From positions 124,001-188,000 of the forward strand of contig NZ_QBUD01000001.1 in the NCBI RefSeq assembly GCF_003058085.1: 64,000 nt of DNA, given 5' to 3'. Below, one piece after another: positions 19,142 to 28,074 of the stretch. The translations under genes and the position numbers were made by a program. The first letter of the stretch is position 1, and each line of letters begins with the position of its first letter. The stretch comes from Yoonia sediminilitoris. Its GTDB lineage: Bacteria > Pseudomonadota > Alphaproteobacteria > Rhodobacterales > Rhodobacteraceae. The notes beneath the pieces were generated by a model. It was not told the origin of the DNA. It was given only the letters and a program-made list of their open reading frames with translations, and made no database searches.

Positions 19142-20656
19142 CTAGACTTCCTTGGCCATGGCCAACCGGTAGCTGACGGCCTCTGCCACATGGGGTTTGC
19201 GCACTGTTTCGGCCCCGTCCAGATCCGCCACCGTTCGCGCTACCCTGAGGACGCGGTGATAGCCGCGTGCGGACAGGCCGAAACGCTCTGCCACTTTGAT
19301 CAAGAGGTCACGTCCTTCGCTGTCGGGAGTGGCGATTTCTTCCAGCAGGTGCCCTTCGGCATCTGCGTTCACCCGGATTTTGTCTTGATCTGCAAAGCGT
19401 GCAGTCTGCTTGTCGCGTGCTATCGCGACCCGGGCGGCAATGCTGGCTGTGCTTTCCCCATCCTCGGGCAGGTCCAGATCGGTGAATGCAACGGGCGGCA
19501 CTTCAACCCGTAAATCGAACCGGTCCATCAAGGGGCCAGAGATGCGACCCAGATATTCCTCTCCGCAGATCGGCACGCGCGCGCAGGCCCGGGTTGGATC
19601 GGCAAAGTGGCCGCATCGGCATGGGTTGGCTGCCGCGACCAGCATGAATTTGCAGGGGTAGCGCACATGCGCATTGGCGCGCGCGACCACGACTTCGCCC
19701 GTTTCAATCGGTTGGCGTAGCGTTTCCAATACAGGCCGCGCGAATTCGGGAAACTCGTCCATGAAGAGCACGCCGTTGTGGGCAAGGCTGATTTCGCCGG
19801 GCTTCGCGCCCCGCCCGCCACCAACAATCGCCGCCATTGACGCCGTGTGGTGCGGTTCGCGAAAGGGCCGTTCACGGCTGATCCCGCCTTCGTCCAGCAG
19901 GCCGGAAAGGGAGTGTATCATCGAGGTTTCCAGTGCTTCGGCGGGGGTTAACGGCGGCAACAAACCGGGAATACGCGCGGCAAGCATGGATTTGCCAGAC
20001 CCCGGTGCGCCAACAAACATCAAGTGATGGCGGCCTGCTGCTGCGATCTCCAGCGCACGTTTGGCACGTTCCTGTCCTTTGACCTCTGCCATGTCGCGCG
20101 CGCCGTGGGGCTGGACCACTTCACCGGGTTCGGATGCGGCAAGGACCGATTGCCCTGTAAAATGGCGCACAACTTCGGCCAGATCACGCGGGGCGATGAC
20201 ATTTGCAGCACCGACCCACGCGGCCTCTGCCCCGCAGGCAGCAGGGCACAGCAAGGTCCTTTCATCCTCTGCTGCGGCCATTGCTGCGGGTAGGGCACCC
20301 ACGACGGGCACCAATTTACCGTCGAGCGACAATTCACCCAAGGCAACGATCTGTTCCGCATTGTCTTGCGGGATGATTTCAAGGGCCGAAAGCAGCGCCA
20401 CCGCAATCGGCAGGTCAAAGTGCGACCCTTCCTTGGGCATGTCCGCAGGCGACATGTTGATCGTGATTCGTTTCGAGGGCAGCGCGATGGCCATGTTGGT
20501 CAACGCCGCGCGCACACGTTCCTTGGCCTCTGACACCGCTTTGTCGGGCAGGCCGACCACGGAGAATGACGGAATACCGGGGGAAACGGCGCATTGCACC
20601 TCGACCACACGGGCTTCGATCCCCTCAAACGCAACTGTGTAGGTCTTGGCGACCAT
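19142..20656 (-). CDS. comM: YifB/ComM family Mg-chelatase-like AAA ATPase
   Basis: 504 residues. The N-terminal Lon-S5-like domain begins VAKTYTVAFEGIEARVVEVQ. The AAA core has Walker A GAPGSGKSMLAARIPGLLPPL and FMDEFPEF. The C-terminal Mg-chelatase part ends RVARTVADL...HVAEAVSYR, and zinc-type cysteines occur in NPCRCGHF. The family includes ComM, a hexameric branch-migration helicase that helps integrate transforming DNA. It lies upstream of nothing obviously related. Confidence 0.92.
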   Translation of the reverse strand: MVAKTYTVAFEGIEARVVEVQCAVSPGIPSFSVVGLPDKAVSEAKERVRAALTNMAIALPSKRITINMSPADMPKEGSHFDLPIAVALLSALEIIPQDNAEQIVALGELSLDGKLVPVVGALPAAMAAAEDERTLLCPAACGAEAAWVGAANVIAPRDLAEVVRHFTGQSVLAASEPGEVVQPHGARDMAEVKGQERAKRALEIAAAGRHHLMFVGAPGSGKSMLAARIPGLLPPLTPAEALETSMIHSLSGLLDEGGISRERPFREPHHTASMAAIVGGGRGAKPGEISLAHNGVLFMDEFPEFARPVLETLRQPIETGEVVVARANAHVRYPCKFMLVAAANPCRCGHFADPTRACARVPICGEEYLGRISGPLMDRFDLRVEVPPVAFTDLDLPEDGESTASIAARVAIARDKQTARFADQDKIRVNADAEGHLLEEIATPDSEGRDLLIKVAERFGLSARGYHRVLRVARTVADLDGAETVRKPHVAEAVSYRLAMAKEV

Positions 20657-20699
20657 TTGACCACTCCCCGTTAATGGTTAACGGGTAGTGGGACGTGGT

Positions 20700-21398
20700 T
20701 TAGGAATGGTTAACGGACGGCCATGGACGATGGGCAAGATCCATCGGGTAGGGCCAAGGGTCGTGGGTTTTTGACTGCGATGCCACATGCCATTCCAGAA
20801 AAGCAGGGTCAATCAGATGCGCCTGCACATAGGCATTTGCGGCCTCACCAACAGGCAGATCATAAGCTGTGATGCGCATGGCCACCGGGGCAAAGAAGGC
20901 ATCGGCAACGCTGTATTTTCCAAACAGCCAAGGCCCGTCTGCACCATGCCTTTCGCGGGCCAATGCCCACAGAAATTCAATTCGGGCAAGATCCGCCGAT
21001 ACGGCGTCTGACGGGGTAAACCCCTCCCAGACGCGTGAAATCATCATCGGGCAATCATTGCGCAACGCGCCAAATCCGCCATGCATTTCTGAAGCCAGGT
21101 TCCGGGCGAGTGCGCGTGCCGCCGGGTCTTTCGGGTAAATTCCGGCATCGGGATGGGCCTCGTACAATGTTTCAGCCATTGCCATGCTGTCGGATAGCAC
21201 GTGCCCTTGCGGTGTTCGCAGTGCGGGTACCGTGCGCGCTGGGGCAAGATGTGCCAGCTCTGCGCGGTAGGTGCCAGCATAAAGCCCAACCATATGGGTT
21301 TTGAAAGGCAGACCGGACTTTTCAAGCATCAGCCAACCACGGAGCGACCAGCTGCTGAAGGTGCGATCACCGATATAAAGATCATATGTCATGCGCAT
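20700..21398 (-). CDS. Glutathione S-transferase family protein
   Basis: 232 residues. The N-terminal thioredoxin-like domain (YDLYIGDRTFSSWSLRGWLML, with the Ser-rich glutathione-binding turn) is followed by TVPALRTPQGHVLSDSMAM and an all-helical C-terminal domain. This style is close to the maleylacetoacetate isomerase-like group; the substrate is unknown. Start choice between ATG 21398 and ATG 21392 is open, as neither has a clear ribosome site. Confidence 0.85.
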   Translation of the reverse strand: MRMTYDLYIGDRTFSSWSLRGWLMLEKSGLPFKTHMVGLYAGTYRAELAHLAPARTVPALRTPQGHVLSDSMAMAETLYEAHPDAGIYPKDPAARALARNLASEMHGGFGALRNDCPMMISRVWEGFTPSDAVSADLARIEFLWALARERHGADGPWLFGKYSVADAFFAPVAMRITAYDLPVGEAANAYVQAHLIDPAFLEWHVASQSKTHDPWPYPMDLAHRPWPSVNHS

Positions 21399-21451
21399 GA
21401 CGTTAGAGACGGTTCAACCCGTTGCCAAACAAGGAATTTTGACGTTCCATA

Positions 21452-22030
21452 TCACGGAATGTGATTGATGTTCCCAACCTGCCAGCGTCCGCTTGCCATG
21501 GTGATGTCAGTCACGGACAGGTTGTCGATATTGTGGCCCATCGCCTGATAGGCGGTGCTGCTGCTGGCGCGTTGTATCTGGGTCATGATAACGCCGATAT
21601 GGGCAACCAATACGATATCTGCGTCTGCGTGGTCGCGGCAGAGTTGGTCAACCACGCGGCTGACCCTTGCCGCGACACCGTTCCAGCTTTCGCCTTCTGG
21701 CGCTGTCAGTTCGCCAGGTTGCTCCCAGAAACGGCGGCTTAGGTCGGGGTCGCGGGCGGCGACCTGATCAAAGGTCATCCCGTCCCAGACGCCAAAGTCG
21801 AATTCGCGCAATCCTGCATTGTCTGGAAGACGCTGCCGCGTGCCGCCAATCGCGTCAGCTGTGGCAGAGGCGCGGCGCAAGTCGGACGCGATGACCAGCG
21901 CGTCTGACGGCAAATAGGCATCAACCCTGTCGATCAGCGCCTGATCGGAAAGATCTGCGGGGACATCGCGCCATCCGACAAAGGTTTTCTGGTGTGTTGG
22001 CCCGTGCCTTACCAGCCAGAACCGGGTCAC
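21452..22030 (-). CDS. Histidine phosphatase (alpha-ribazole phosphatase-like)
   Basis: 192 residues. The catalytic RHG motif is at the N-terminus (WLVRHGPTH), with the second His in LVAHIGVIM. The gene overlaps cobU by four bases (ATGA), which points to cobalamin nucleotide-loop assembly, where CobC removes the phosphate from alpha-ribazole phosphate. Motifs alone cannot separate CobC from other family members, so this role is inferred from context. Confidence 0.82.
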   Translation of the reverse strand: MTRFWLVRHGPTHQKTFVGWRDVPADLSDQALIDRVDAYLPSDALVIASDLRRASATADAIGGTRQRLPDNAGLREFDFGVWDGMTFDQVAARDPDLSRRFWEQPGELTAPEGESWNGVAARVSRVVDQLCRDHADADIVLVAHIGVIMTQIQRASSSTAYQAMGHNIDNLSVTDITMASGRWQVGNINHIP

Positions 22031-22551
22031 AAAGACCCTTTCAGCGCAAGGGGCAGACCCGCCATAACAGCGACGACCAAGTCTGCCTCGGTGGCGATGG
22101 ACTGGTTCAGCGTGCCTTGGGCGTCACGAAACGTGCGCGACAGTTTGTTGTCTGGTACAATCCCTTGCCCGACTTCGTTGGAAACGACGACTACTTCTGC
22201 GCGGCACATGCACAAGGCGGCGACCAGATGTGCACTTTCCACAGCAAGATCGTAGTCACCCAAGATGATATTGGTCAGCCAAAGCGTGGCGCAATCAATC
22301 AGGATCACCTGTGAATGGTCCGCCTCTGCCAATATATCCGCGACGGCGACAGGTTCCTCCACCGTTGTCCATTCGGTCCCCCGGCGTTCCTGATGGCGCA
22401 ATTTTTTTTCCGCCATTTCATCATCAGAAATCTGGGCGGTCGCAACATAAAGCGGGGCCAGATTGCTTTCCAGGACAAGGTTTTCCGCAAAGGCAGACTT
22501 GCCAGACGCGGCACCACCAAGCACGAGCGTGAGTTTTCCAGACTGAGTCAT
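22027..22551 (-). CDS. cobU: CobU/CobP, adenosylcobinamide kinase/guanylyltransferase
   Basis: About 174 residues. The P-loop GGAASGKSAFAE is at the N-terminus and HQERRGTEW carries the guanylylated-His region. It phosphorylates adenosylcobinamide and then forms the GDP adduct, late in vitamin B12 synthesis or salvage. ATG 22551 (MTQSGKLTLVLGG) fits the family start better than the in-frame start at 22599. It is divergent from rpoH. No cobalamin riboswitch is seen upstream. Confidence 0.92.
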   Translation of the reverse strand: MTQSGKLTLVLGGAASGKSAFAENLVLESNLAPLYVATAQISDDEMAEKKLRHQERRGTEWTTVEEPVAVADILAEADHSQVILIDCATLWLTNIILGDYDLAVESAHLVAALCMCRAEVVVVSNEVGQGIVPDNKLSRTFRDAQGTLNQSIATEADLVVAVMAGLPLALKGSL

Positions 22552-22563
22552 GTGAACTTTTTC

Positions 22564-22593
22564 TGATCCAATGCGTTTGTCCCATCGTAACAA
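22564..22593 (+). promoter_or_regulatory. Predicted RpoE-type promoter of rpoH
   Basis: TGATCC at 22564-22569 is followed by exactly 18 bases and then TAACAA at 22588-22593. This fits the Rhodobacter sphaeroides sigma-E consensus (TGATCC, 18 bases, TAAGA) known to drive rpoHII in the singlet-oxygen response. The predicted transcript start is about 40 bases before the rpoH ATG. Confidence 0.7.
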
Positions 22594-22641
22594 ATTCAAG
22601 AAGCAAAGTTAATGCATCGCAAGATCACTGGGAGAAATATC

Positions 22642-23520
22642 ATGGGTGTCACCGGTTTTTCTGATCAAACATTGTCACGTACAGCTATGAAGGCTGAATT
22701 GTTGGACGCTGAAACTGAACTCGCTCTTGCGTATGCATGGCGCGACCAGCGGGACGAACAGGCGCTGCACCGCCTTATCACGGCCTATATGCGTCTTGCC
22801 ATCTCAATGGCGTCTAAATTCAAACGCTACGGTGCGCCGATGAATGATCTTATTCAGGAAGCGTCTGTTGGCCTGATGAAAGCTGCAGACAAATTTGATC
22901 CTGATCGTGGCGTGCGCTTTTCAACCTATGCTGTCTGGTGGATCAAGGCATCCATTCAGGACTATGTGATGCGCAACTGGTCGATGGTGCGCACCGGTTC
23001 CACCTCATCGCAGAAATCACTGTTTTTCAACATGCGCCGGGTTCAGGCAAGGTTGGAACGTGAAGCTTCCGCCGAGGGCCGCGAGATCGACCGTCAGGAG
23101 ATGCGCGAGTTGATCGCCATTGAAGTTGGTGTGCCGCTGCATGATGTCGAAATGATGGAAGGGCGCTTGTCCGGTTCTGACTTTTCGCTCAACGCCACCC
23201 AGTCGGTTGACGATGAAGGTCGCGAATGGATTGACGCGCTCGAGGACGATGGCCCGCAGGCCGCAGAGACCGTCGAGAATTCGCATGACAATGACACGTT
23301 GCGCCAGTGGCTTGTTACGGCCTTGTCATCGCTGAACGATCGCGAGCAGTTCATCGTCCGTGAACGCAAACTGCGTGAGGACCCGCGCACGCTGGAAAGT
23401 CTTGGTACCGAACTGGGGCTGTCCAAAGAGCGCGTGCGTCAGTTGGAAGCAGCAGCCTTTGGCAAAATGCGCAAGAGCCTTGAGTCGCAAAGCACCGAGG
23501 TCCATTCGTTTTTTGCATAG
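22642..23520 (+). CDS. rpoH: RNA polymerase sigma-32 factor (probably RpoHII)
   Basis: About 292 residues of the RpoH family. Region 2 contains ITAYMRLAISMASKFKRYG and FSTYAVWWIKASIQDYVMRNW; region 4 contains LGTELGLSKERVRQLEAAAFGKMRK. ATG 22642 has GGAGAAA upstream. The RpoE-type promoter in front suggests it is the RpoHII paralogue, which in Rhodobacter handles photo-oxidative stress downstream of RpoE; the RpoHII assignment is an inference from that promoter. A long inverted repeat follows the gene. Confidence 0.93.
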   Translation: MGVTGFSDQTLSRTAMKAELLDAETELALAYAWRDQRDEQALHRLITAYMRLAISMASKFKRYGAPMNDLIQEASVGLMKAADKFDPDRGVRFSTYAVWWIKASIQDYVMRNWSMVRTGSTSSQKSLFFNMRRVQARLEREASAEGREIDRQEMRELIAIEVGVPLHDVEMMEGRLSGSDFSLNATQSVDDEGREWIDALEDDGPQAAETVENSHDNDTLRQWLVTALSSLNDREQFIVRERKLREDPRTLESLGTELGLSKERVRQLEAAAFGKMRKSLESQSTEVHSFFA

Positions 23521-23538
23521 CCGCATGACATTGTCATT

Positions 23539-23579
23539 CCGGTATCATCTGACCTAGTGTCTGGCATGGGTGATACCGG
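23539..23579 (+). promoter_or_regulatory. Inverted repeat covering the coaBC ribosome site
   Basis: CCGGTATCATC (23539-23549) pairs over 11 positions, one of them G-U, with GGTGATACCGG (23569-23579) across a 19-base loop. The right arm overlaps the GGAG ribosome site (23578-23581) of coaBC. It could end the rpoH transcript weakly or control coaBC translation; the function is not known. Confidence 0.5.
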
Positions 23580-23587
23580 AGCAGACC

Positions 23588-24781
23588 ATGTTGGCGAATA
23601 AACATATCCTGTTGATTGTAGGCGGCGGCATCGCCGCCTTTAAATCGTTGGACCTTGTGCGCCGGTTGCGCGAGCGCGGCTGTCGCGTGACACCTGTCCT
23701 GACCAAGTCGGGTGCCGAGTTTGTGACGCCTCTCAGCCTGTCGGCGCTTTCCGCAAGCAAAATCTATCAAGACCTGTTCGACCTTACGGACGAAGCCGAG
23801 ATGGGCCATATCGAATTGTCACGCGCCGCTGATCTGATCGTTGTCGCCCCTGCCACGGCGGACCTGATGGCCAAGATGGCGAGTGGCTTGGCCAATGATC
23901 TGGCCTCAACACTCCTTTTGGCGACGGACAAGCGCGTCTTGATCGCCCCGTCGATGAATGTGCGCATGTGGGACCACCCCGCGACACAACGCAATCTGAC
24001 CACTCTGCAAGGCGATGGGGTGCTGGTCGTTGGCCCGAATGAAGGCGATATGGCCTGCGGTGAATATGGACCCGGTCGCATGGCCGAGGTGCCAGAGATT
24101 ATCGCCGCGATTGACGCCGCATTGTCCGATGGCCCGCTGAAGGGCAAACATATCCTTGTGACGTCCGGCCCGACACACGAACCGATTGATCCGGTGCGCT
24201 ATATCGCGAACCGCTCCTCGGGTGCGCAGGGCACGGCGATTGGGGCGGCATTGGCCGCACTTGGCGCCGATGTGACCTTTGTAACGGGGCCTGCTGATGT
24301 GCTTCCGCCGCAGGGTGTAGATGTGATCAAGGTGCAGACAGCAGCACAGATGCTTGACGCCGTTCAATCCGCTCCTGCCGCTGATGCGGCGGTCTTTGCG
24401 GCGGCCGTTGCGGACTGGCGGGTGGCGAACGCGGGCGACAGCAAGATCAAGAAAGATGGCAGCGGCCTGCCGACGCTGGAATTTGCCGAAAATCCGGACA
24501 TTCTGGCAACCGTGTCGCAGATGACCGTAGGACGGCCAAAACTGGTCGTGGGCTTTGCCGCTGAAACCGATGATGTGATTGCCAACGCAACGGCCAAGCG
24601 GTTGCGCAAGGGGTGCGACTGGATCGTGGCCAACGATGTGTCACCTAATACGGGGATCATGGGTGGCAAAGAGAACGCGGTCACACTGATCAGTGACGCC
24701 GGTGCCGAAAACTGGCCGCGCATGGGCAAAGAGGCAGTGGCAACCGCACTTGCCAAGCGGATTGCAGAGGCCTTGGCATGA
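23588..24781 (+). CDS. coaBC: CoaBC, phosphopantothenoylcysteine synthase/decarboxylase
   Basis: About 397 residues. The N-terminal CoaC flavin decarboxylase domain shows GGGIAAFKS and [13 protein letters not shown]. The C-terminal CoaB ligase domain starts with [20 protein letters not shown]. It carries out two consecutive steps of coenzyme A synthesis. ATG 23588 has GGAG 6 bases upstream. Its last four bases overlap dut (ATGA), so coaBC, dut and the moeB-like gene form an overlapping operon. Confidence 0.96.
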   Translation: MLANKHILLIVGGGIAAFKSLDLVRRLRERGCRVTPVLTKSGAEFVTPLSLSALSASKIYQDLFDLTDEAEMGHIELSRAADLIVVAPATADLMAKMASGLANDLASTLLLATDKRVLIAPSMNVRMWDHPATQRNLTTLQGDGVLVVGPNEGDMACGEYGPGRMAEVPEIIAAIDAALSDGPLKGKHILVTSGPTHEPIDPVRYIANRSSGAQGTAIGAALAALGADVTFVTGPADVLPPQGVDVIKVQTAAQMLDAVQSAPAADAAVFAAAVADWRVANAGDSKIKKDGSGLPTLEFAENPDILATVSQMTVGRPKLVVGFAAETDDVIANATAKRLRKGCDWIVANDVSPNTGIMGGKENAVTLISDAGAENWPRMGKEAVATALAKRIAEALA

Positions 24782-25233
24782 CGCCGACAATCCAGTTGCA
24801 ATGGGATGCAGGCGCGGACCCTGACGTGGGCCTGCCGTCCTATGAGACACAAGGCGCGGCAGGTGCAGATCTGCGGGCCAATTTGCCGGAGCGTGACAAG
24901 ATCACCCTGATGCCCGGCGCACGCAAGCTGATTCCGACAGGCCTGCGGATGGCCATTCCTGACGGGTTTGAGGTGCAGATCAGGCCACGCTCTGGCCTTG
25001 CGCTTAAGCATGGGATCACGATGGTGAACAGTCCGGGCACGATCGACGGTGACTATCGCGGGCCGGTCGGTGTGATCCTGATCAATCTGGGCACCGAATA
25101 TTTCGACGTCACGCATGGGATGCGTATCGCGCAAATGGTGGTCGCTCCGGTGTCGCAAGCCACGTTTCAGATGGTGCAAGCGTTGGACGTGACCGCGCGG
25201 GGCACAGGCGGATTTGGGTCAACTGGCCTATGA
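24778..25233 (+). CDS. dut: dUTP diphosphatase
   Basis: 151 residues, the normal trimeric dUTPase length. Motifs occur in order: [30 protein letters not shown] with the catalytic Asp, and the C-terminal [11 protein letters not shown] that closes over the active site. It keeps uracil out of DNA and supplies dUMP. It overlaps coaBC and the next gene by four bases each. Pairing with coaBC is common in bacteria. Confidence 0.97.
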   Translation: MTPTIQLQWDAGADPDVGLPSYETQGAAGADLRANLPERDKITLMPGARKLIPTGLRMAIPDGFEVQIRPRSGLALKHGITMVNSPGTIDGDYRGPVGVILINLGTEYFDVTHGMRIAQMVVAPVSQATFQMVQALDVTARGTGGFGSTGL

Positions 25234-26288
25234 TTATGGTCGGTGCGATGGCTGCCGTCCTCTGGGGGATCGGCATTGCGATGAAGGCGCCATATCACGC
25301 GCGCTGGACTATGATGGGCATTCTGCTTGTGGCGGTCATGATCATCCATGTTGCCCTGCCGGACGGGCACCCGTTGCGGATGGCCACTGGCGGTGATGCG
25401 CGCTTGTGGGGGCTGTTGATTGCCTTTGGTTTCATGGTCTGGGGATATCGCAAATTTTTGGGTGGCCTGCGTCGACAGGTGGCTGCCAAGGCGGCACCTG
25501 CGCCAGCCTCGTCGGACCGCTTTTCCACGACGGAACTCGACCGCTACGCACGCCATATCATGCTGCGCGAGGTGGGCGGACCGGGACAGAAGGCCATGCG
25601 CGACGCCAAGGTGCTGGTCGTCGGGGCAGGGGGGCTGGGCGCGCCCGCGCTGCAATATCTGGCGGCGGCAGGCGTTGGCACGATTGGTGTCATTGACGAT
25701 GACACGGTTGAAAACACAAACCTGCAACGGCAGGTTATTCATCTGGACCGCAATATCGGGATGCCAAAGGTGCATTCCGCTGCCGAGGCGATGAAAGCTC
25801 AAAACCCTTTTGTTGTCGTGCGCCCCTATCAGCGGCGGCTGGAGGAGGAGATCGCGGCGGACCTGTTTGCGGACTACGACCTGATCCTTGATGGGACTGA
25901 CAATTTCGATACGCGCTATCTGGTGAACCGTACCGCCGTGGCGCTGGGCAAACCGCTGATTGCGGGCGCCTTGACCCAATGGGAGGGGCAGATCAGCCTT
26001 TACGCTCCGGCCCAAGGCACGCCGTGTTACGAATGCGTCTTTCCAACCGCCCCCGACAGTGCGTTGGTGCCCAGTTGCGCCGAGGCGGGGGTCATTGGTC
26101 CGCTGCCCGGTGTCATCGGTGCGATGATGGCGGTTGAGGCGGTGAAACTCATTACCGGCGCGGGCGATGGTCTGGGTGGCCGGATGCTGATTTATGATGC
26201 GCTTTACGCGCAAACGCGCACGATCAATATCAAGCCACGCGCCGATTGCGCCGTCTGTGGCGGACAGGGCTTGCGCCCGTCTGAGTGA
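25230..26288 (+). CDS. MoeB/ThiF-type adenylyltransferase with N-terminal membrane segments
   Basis: 352 residues. The first ~75 residues hold about three hydrophobic stretches (around residues 1-17, 26-44 and 58-72), followed by an Ala/Pro linker. From residue ~95 comes a complete E1-like domain: [19 protein letters not shown], nucleotide loop [30 protein letters not shown], and two CxxC pairs (CYEC, CAVC) that would bind zinc. The family activates the C-terminus of MoaD/ThiS-like sulfur carriers. The membrane-anchored form is unusual. It overlaps dut by four bases. Confidence 0.88.
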   Translation: MIMVGAMAAVLWGIGIAMKAPYHARWTMMGILLVAVMIIHVALPDGHPLRMATGGDARLWGLLIAFGFMVWGYRKFLGGLRRQVAAKAAPAPASSDRFSTTELDRYARHIMLREVGGPGQKAMRDAKVLVVGAGGLGAPALQYLAAAGVGTIGVIDDDTVENTNLQRQVIHLDRNIGMPKVHSAAEAMKAQNPFVVVRPYQRRLEEEIAADLFADYDLILDGTDNFDTRYLVNRTAVALGKPLIAGALTQWEGQISLYAPAQGTPCYECVFPTAPDSALVPSCAEAGVIGPLPGVIGAMMAVEAVKLITGAGDGLGGRMLIYDALYAQTRTINIKPRADCAVCGGQGLRPSE

Positions 26289-26332
26289 AGCCCATACTGC
26301 GGCATTGAAATTGTCCGATGGGAGTCCCAGAC

Positions 26333-27115
26333 ATGAAAATAATCGCCACAGTTGCTGCCATGATGATCGCCACCGTCGCCAGTGCGGATGGGCACCTGCC
26401 CGATTTGGACGGGCGCGAGATTGTCGTCGTGACCGAAAACGCCTATCCGCCGCTGCAATTCATTGATGGCGAAGGCAATGCCGTGGGCTGGGAATACGAC
26501 GCGATGGCCGAGATCGCGGAGCGTCTGAACGCCACGGTCGTCTATGAAAACATCAGCTGGGACGCGATGATTCCTGCCGTGTCTGAAGGGCAGTTCGATC
26601 TGGGCATGACCGGCATTACTATCCGCGAGGACCGCGCGGAAATTGTCGATTTTTCGGATAAATACATGACCTCGGAAATGGTAATGATGGTGCGCGGCGA
26701 CGAGGACCGCTTTGACGACGCCGCCGGATTTGCCGCCAATGATGATCTGCTGATGGCGGCCCAACCGGGCACAACCCCGTTTTACGTCGGTGTCTATGAT
26801 GTACTCGACGGCGACGAGGCCAACCCCCGCATCAAGCTGATGGAAACATTCGGGGCCACGGTGCAAGCGCTGCGCGCGGGCGACGTTGATCTGGTGCTGA
26901 CCGATGGCACAGCCGGGAACGGCTATGTCGAAGCCTCTGACGGTGGTCTCAAGATTATCGGCAATAAGTTGGGCACCGAAGACTTCGGCTTCATCTTTCC
27001 CAAAGGCTCTGATCTGGTCGCCCCGATCAATGCCGCCATCGCGGATATGACTGCCGATGGCACGATTGATGCGCTCAATACCAAGTGGTTCCTTGAATAT
27101 AAGCTTGGTGAATAA
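26333..27115 (+). CDS. Amino acid ABC transporter, periplasmic binding protein
   Basis: About 260 residues. The signal peptide ([18 protein letters not shown]) leads into a type 2 periplasmic binding protein of the polar amino acid family: [30 protein letters not shown] and [15 protein letters not shown] are hallmarks. The ligand cannot be read from sequence. ATG 26333 has GGGAG upstream. The matching permease follows after a 44-base gap with a hairpin; no ATPase gene is present nearby. Confidence 0.92.
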   Translation: MKIIATVAAMMIATVASADGHLPDLDGREIVVVTENAYPPLQFIDGEGNAVGWEYDAMAEIAERLNATVVYENISWDAMIPAVSEGQFDLGMTGITIREDRAEIVDFSDKYMTSEMVMMVRGDEDRFDDAAGFAANDDLLMAAQPGTTPFYVGVYDVLDGDEANPRIKLMETFGATVQALRAGDVDLVLTDGTAGNGYVEASDGGLKIIGNKLGTEDFGFIFPKGSDLVAPINAAIADMTADGTIDALNTKWFLEYKLGE

Positions 27116-27129
27116 GCCCTGAACAGGAG

Positions 27130-27150
27130 GTCCCGGATGTTGTCCGGGAC
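27130..27150 (+). repeat. Intercistronic 8-bp hairpin in ABC transporter operon
   Basis: GTCCCGGA, loop TGTTG and TCCGGGAC form a perfect 8-bp stem between the binding protein and permease genes. A GGAGG ribosome site (27126-27130) lies directly on its 5' side and the permease start 9 bases on its 3' side. It is related to the palindrome at 8466-8482. Confidence 0.7.
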
Positions 27151-27163
27151 TGTGCCCGGTTGA
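27137..27163 (+). CDS. Possible 8-codon leader ORF in front of the permease
   Basis: ATG 27137 lies 6 bases after GGAGG and reads MLSGTVPG, ending in a TGA at 27161-27163. That stop overlaps the TTG start of the permease (TTGA). The arrangement would place a terminating ribosome on the permease start. It is a pattern in the sequence only; it could also be the remains of the permease's original start after a one-base shift. Confidence 0.3.
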   Translation: MLSGTVPG

Positions 27164-27948
27164 TTCCCACATCCCCCGACGACAAGGATTTTCCTTGGTG
27201 GCTGGTCGCTGTCATTGCGATTGGCACCTATCTGTTCTGGCAGGTCCTGACCGTGCCGGAATATGCCAAGGTGCTGGCCACGCTGCGCAAAGGCATTTGG
27301 GTCACGATCTATGTCGCCGTGGTATCCTACGCGATGGCCTGTGTTCTGGGGCTTTTGCTGGCGCTGGCGGGCCTGTCGCGCTGGCTGGTTCTGCGCCAGT
27401 TTGCACGCTTCTACATCGAGGTCTTTCGCGGCATCCCGATTATCGTCCTGCTGCTTTACGTGGCCTTTGTCTTTGCACCCGCACTGGTTTCAGCCTGGAA
27501 CGTGGTATTGGAGTCAGTGGGGCTGGACCCAATCCGCACCCGCGATTTTTCCTTGCTTTGGCGGGCTGTCATTGCGCTGACGATTGCCTATTCGTCATTT
27601 CTAGCCGAGGTGTTTCGCGCCGGTCTGCAATCAGTCGATGAAGGCCAGATCGAAGCCGCCGAGGCGCTGGGCCTGAGCAAGTGGCAGCGGTTCCGGCTGA
27701 TCATATTCCCGCAGGCCCTGCGCACGATCCTGCCGCCGTTAGGCAATGATTTCGTGGCGATGGTCAAGGATTCGTCGCTGGTGTCCGTACTTGGTGTGAC
27801 TGACGTGACCCAACTGGGCAAAGTGACCGCGGCGGGCAATTTTCGCTATTTCGAGACCTATAATGTTGTCGCGCTGGTCTATTTGACCATGACGATTTCG
27901 CTGTCACTGTTACTGCGCCGGTTTGAGAAACGGATGCGGCAAAGATAA
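27160..27948 (+). CDS. Amino acid ABC transporter, permease protein
   Basis: 262 residues with about five membrane helices. The inner-membrane EAA loop reads EAAEALGLSKWQRFRLIIFPQA, and the N-terminal HisM/GlnP family signature YIEVFRGIPIIVLLLY is clear. It forms the membrane channel for the binding protein upstream. No ATG or GTG start is available; TTG 27160 is the best start, lying 9 bases after the intercistronic hairpin. No ATP-binding subunit gene follows, so it must use one encoded elsewhere. Confidence 0.9.
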   Translation: MIPTSPDDKDFPWWLVAVIAIGTYLFWQVLTVPEYAKVLATLRKGIWVTIYVAVVSYAMACVLGLLLALAGLSRWLVLRQFARFYIEVFRGIPIIVLLLYVAFVFAPALVSAWNVVLESVGLDPIRTRDFSLLWRAVIALTIAYSSFLAEVFRAGLQSVDEGQIEAAEALGLSKWQRFRLIIFPQALRTILPPLGNDFVAMVKDSSLVSVLGVTDVTQLGKVTAAGNFRYFETYNVVALVYLTMTISLSLLLRRFEKRMRQR

Positions 27949-28074
27949 CGCGGGTCACGCGGTCATGAACGCCTTTGATTGTGCCGTCGGCCCACATTTT
28001 TTTGCGTCGTTATCCCGCTGGGTGTGGCAACTGGCAGGTGTGGCCCCTACGTTCTGCGCAAAGGAGAACTGAAA

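Noticed and set aside
22552..22641. Cobalamin riboswitch in front of cobU
   Set aside because: The divergent region is too short (about 90 bases) and shows no B12-box-like sequence.
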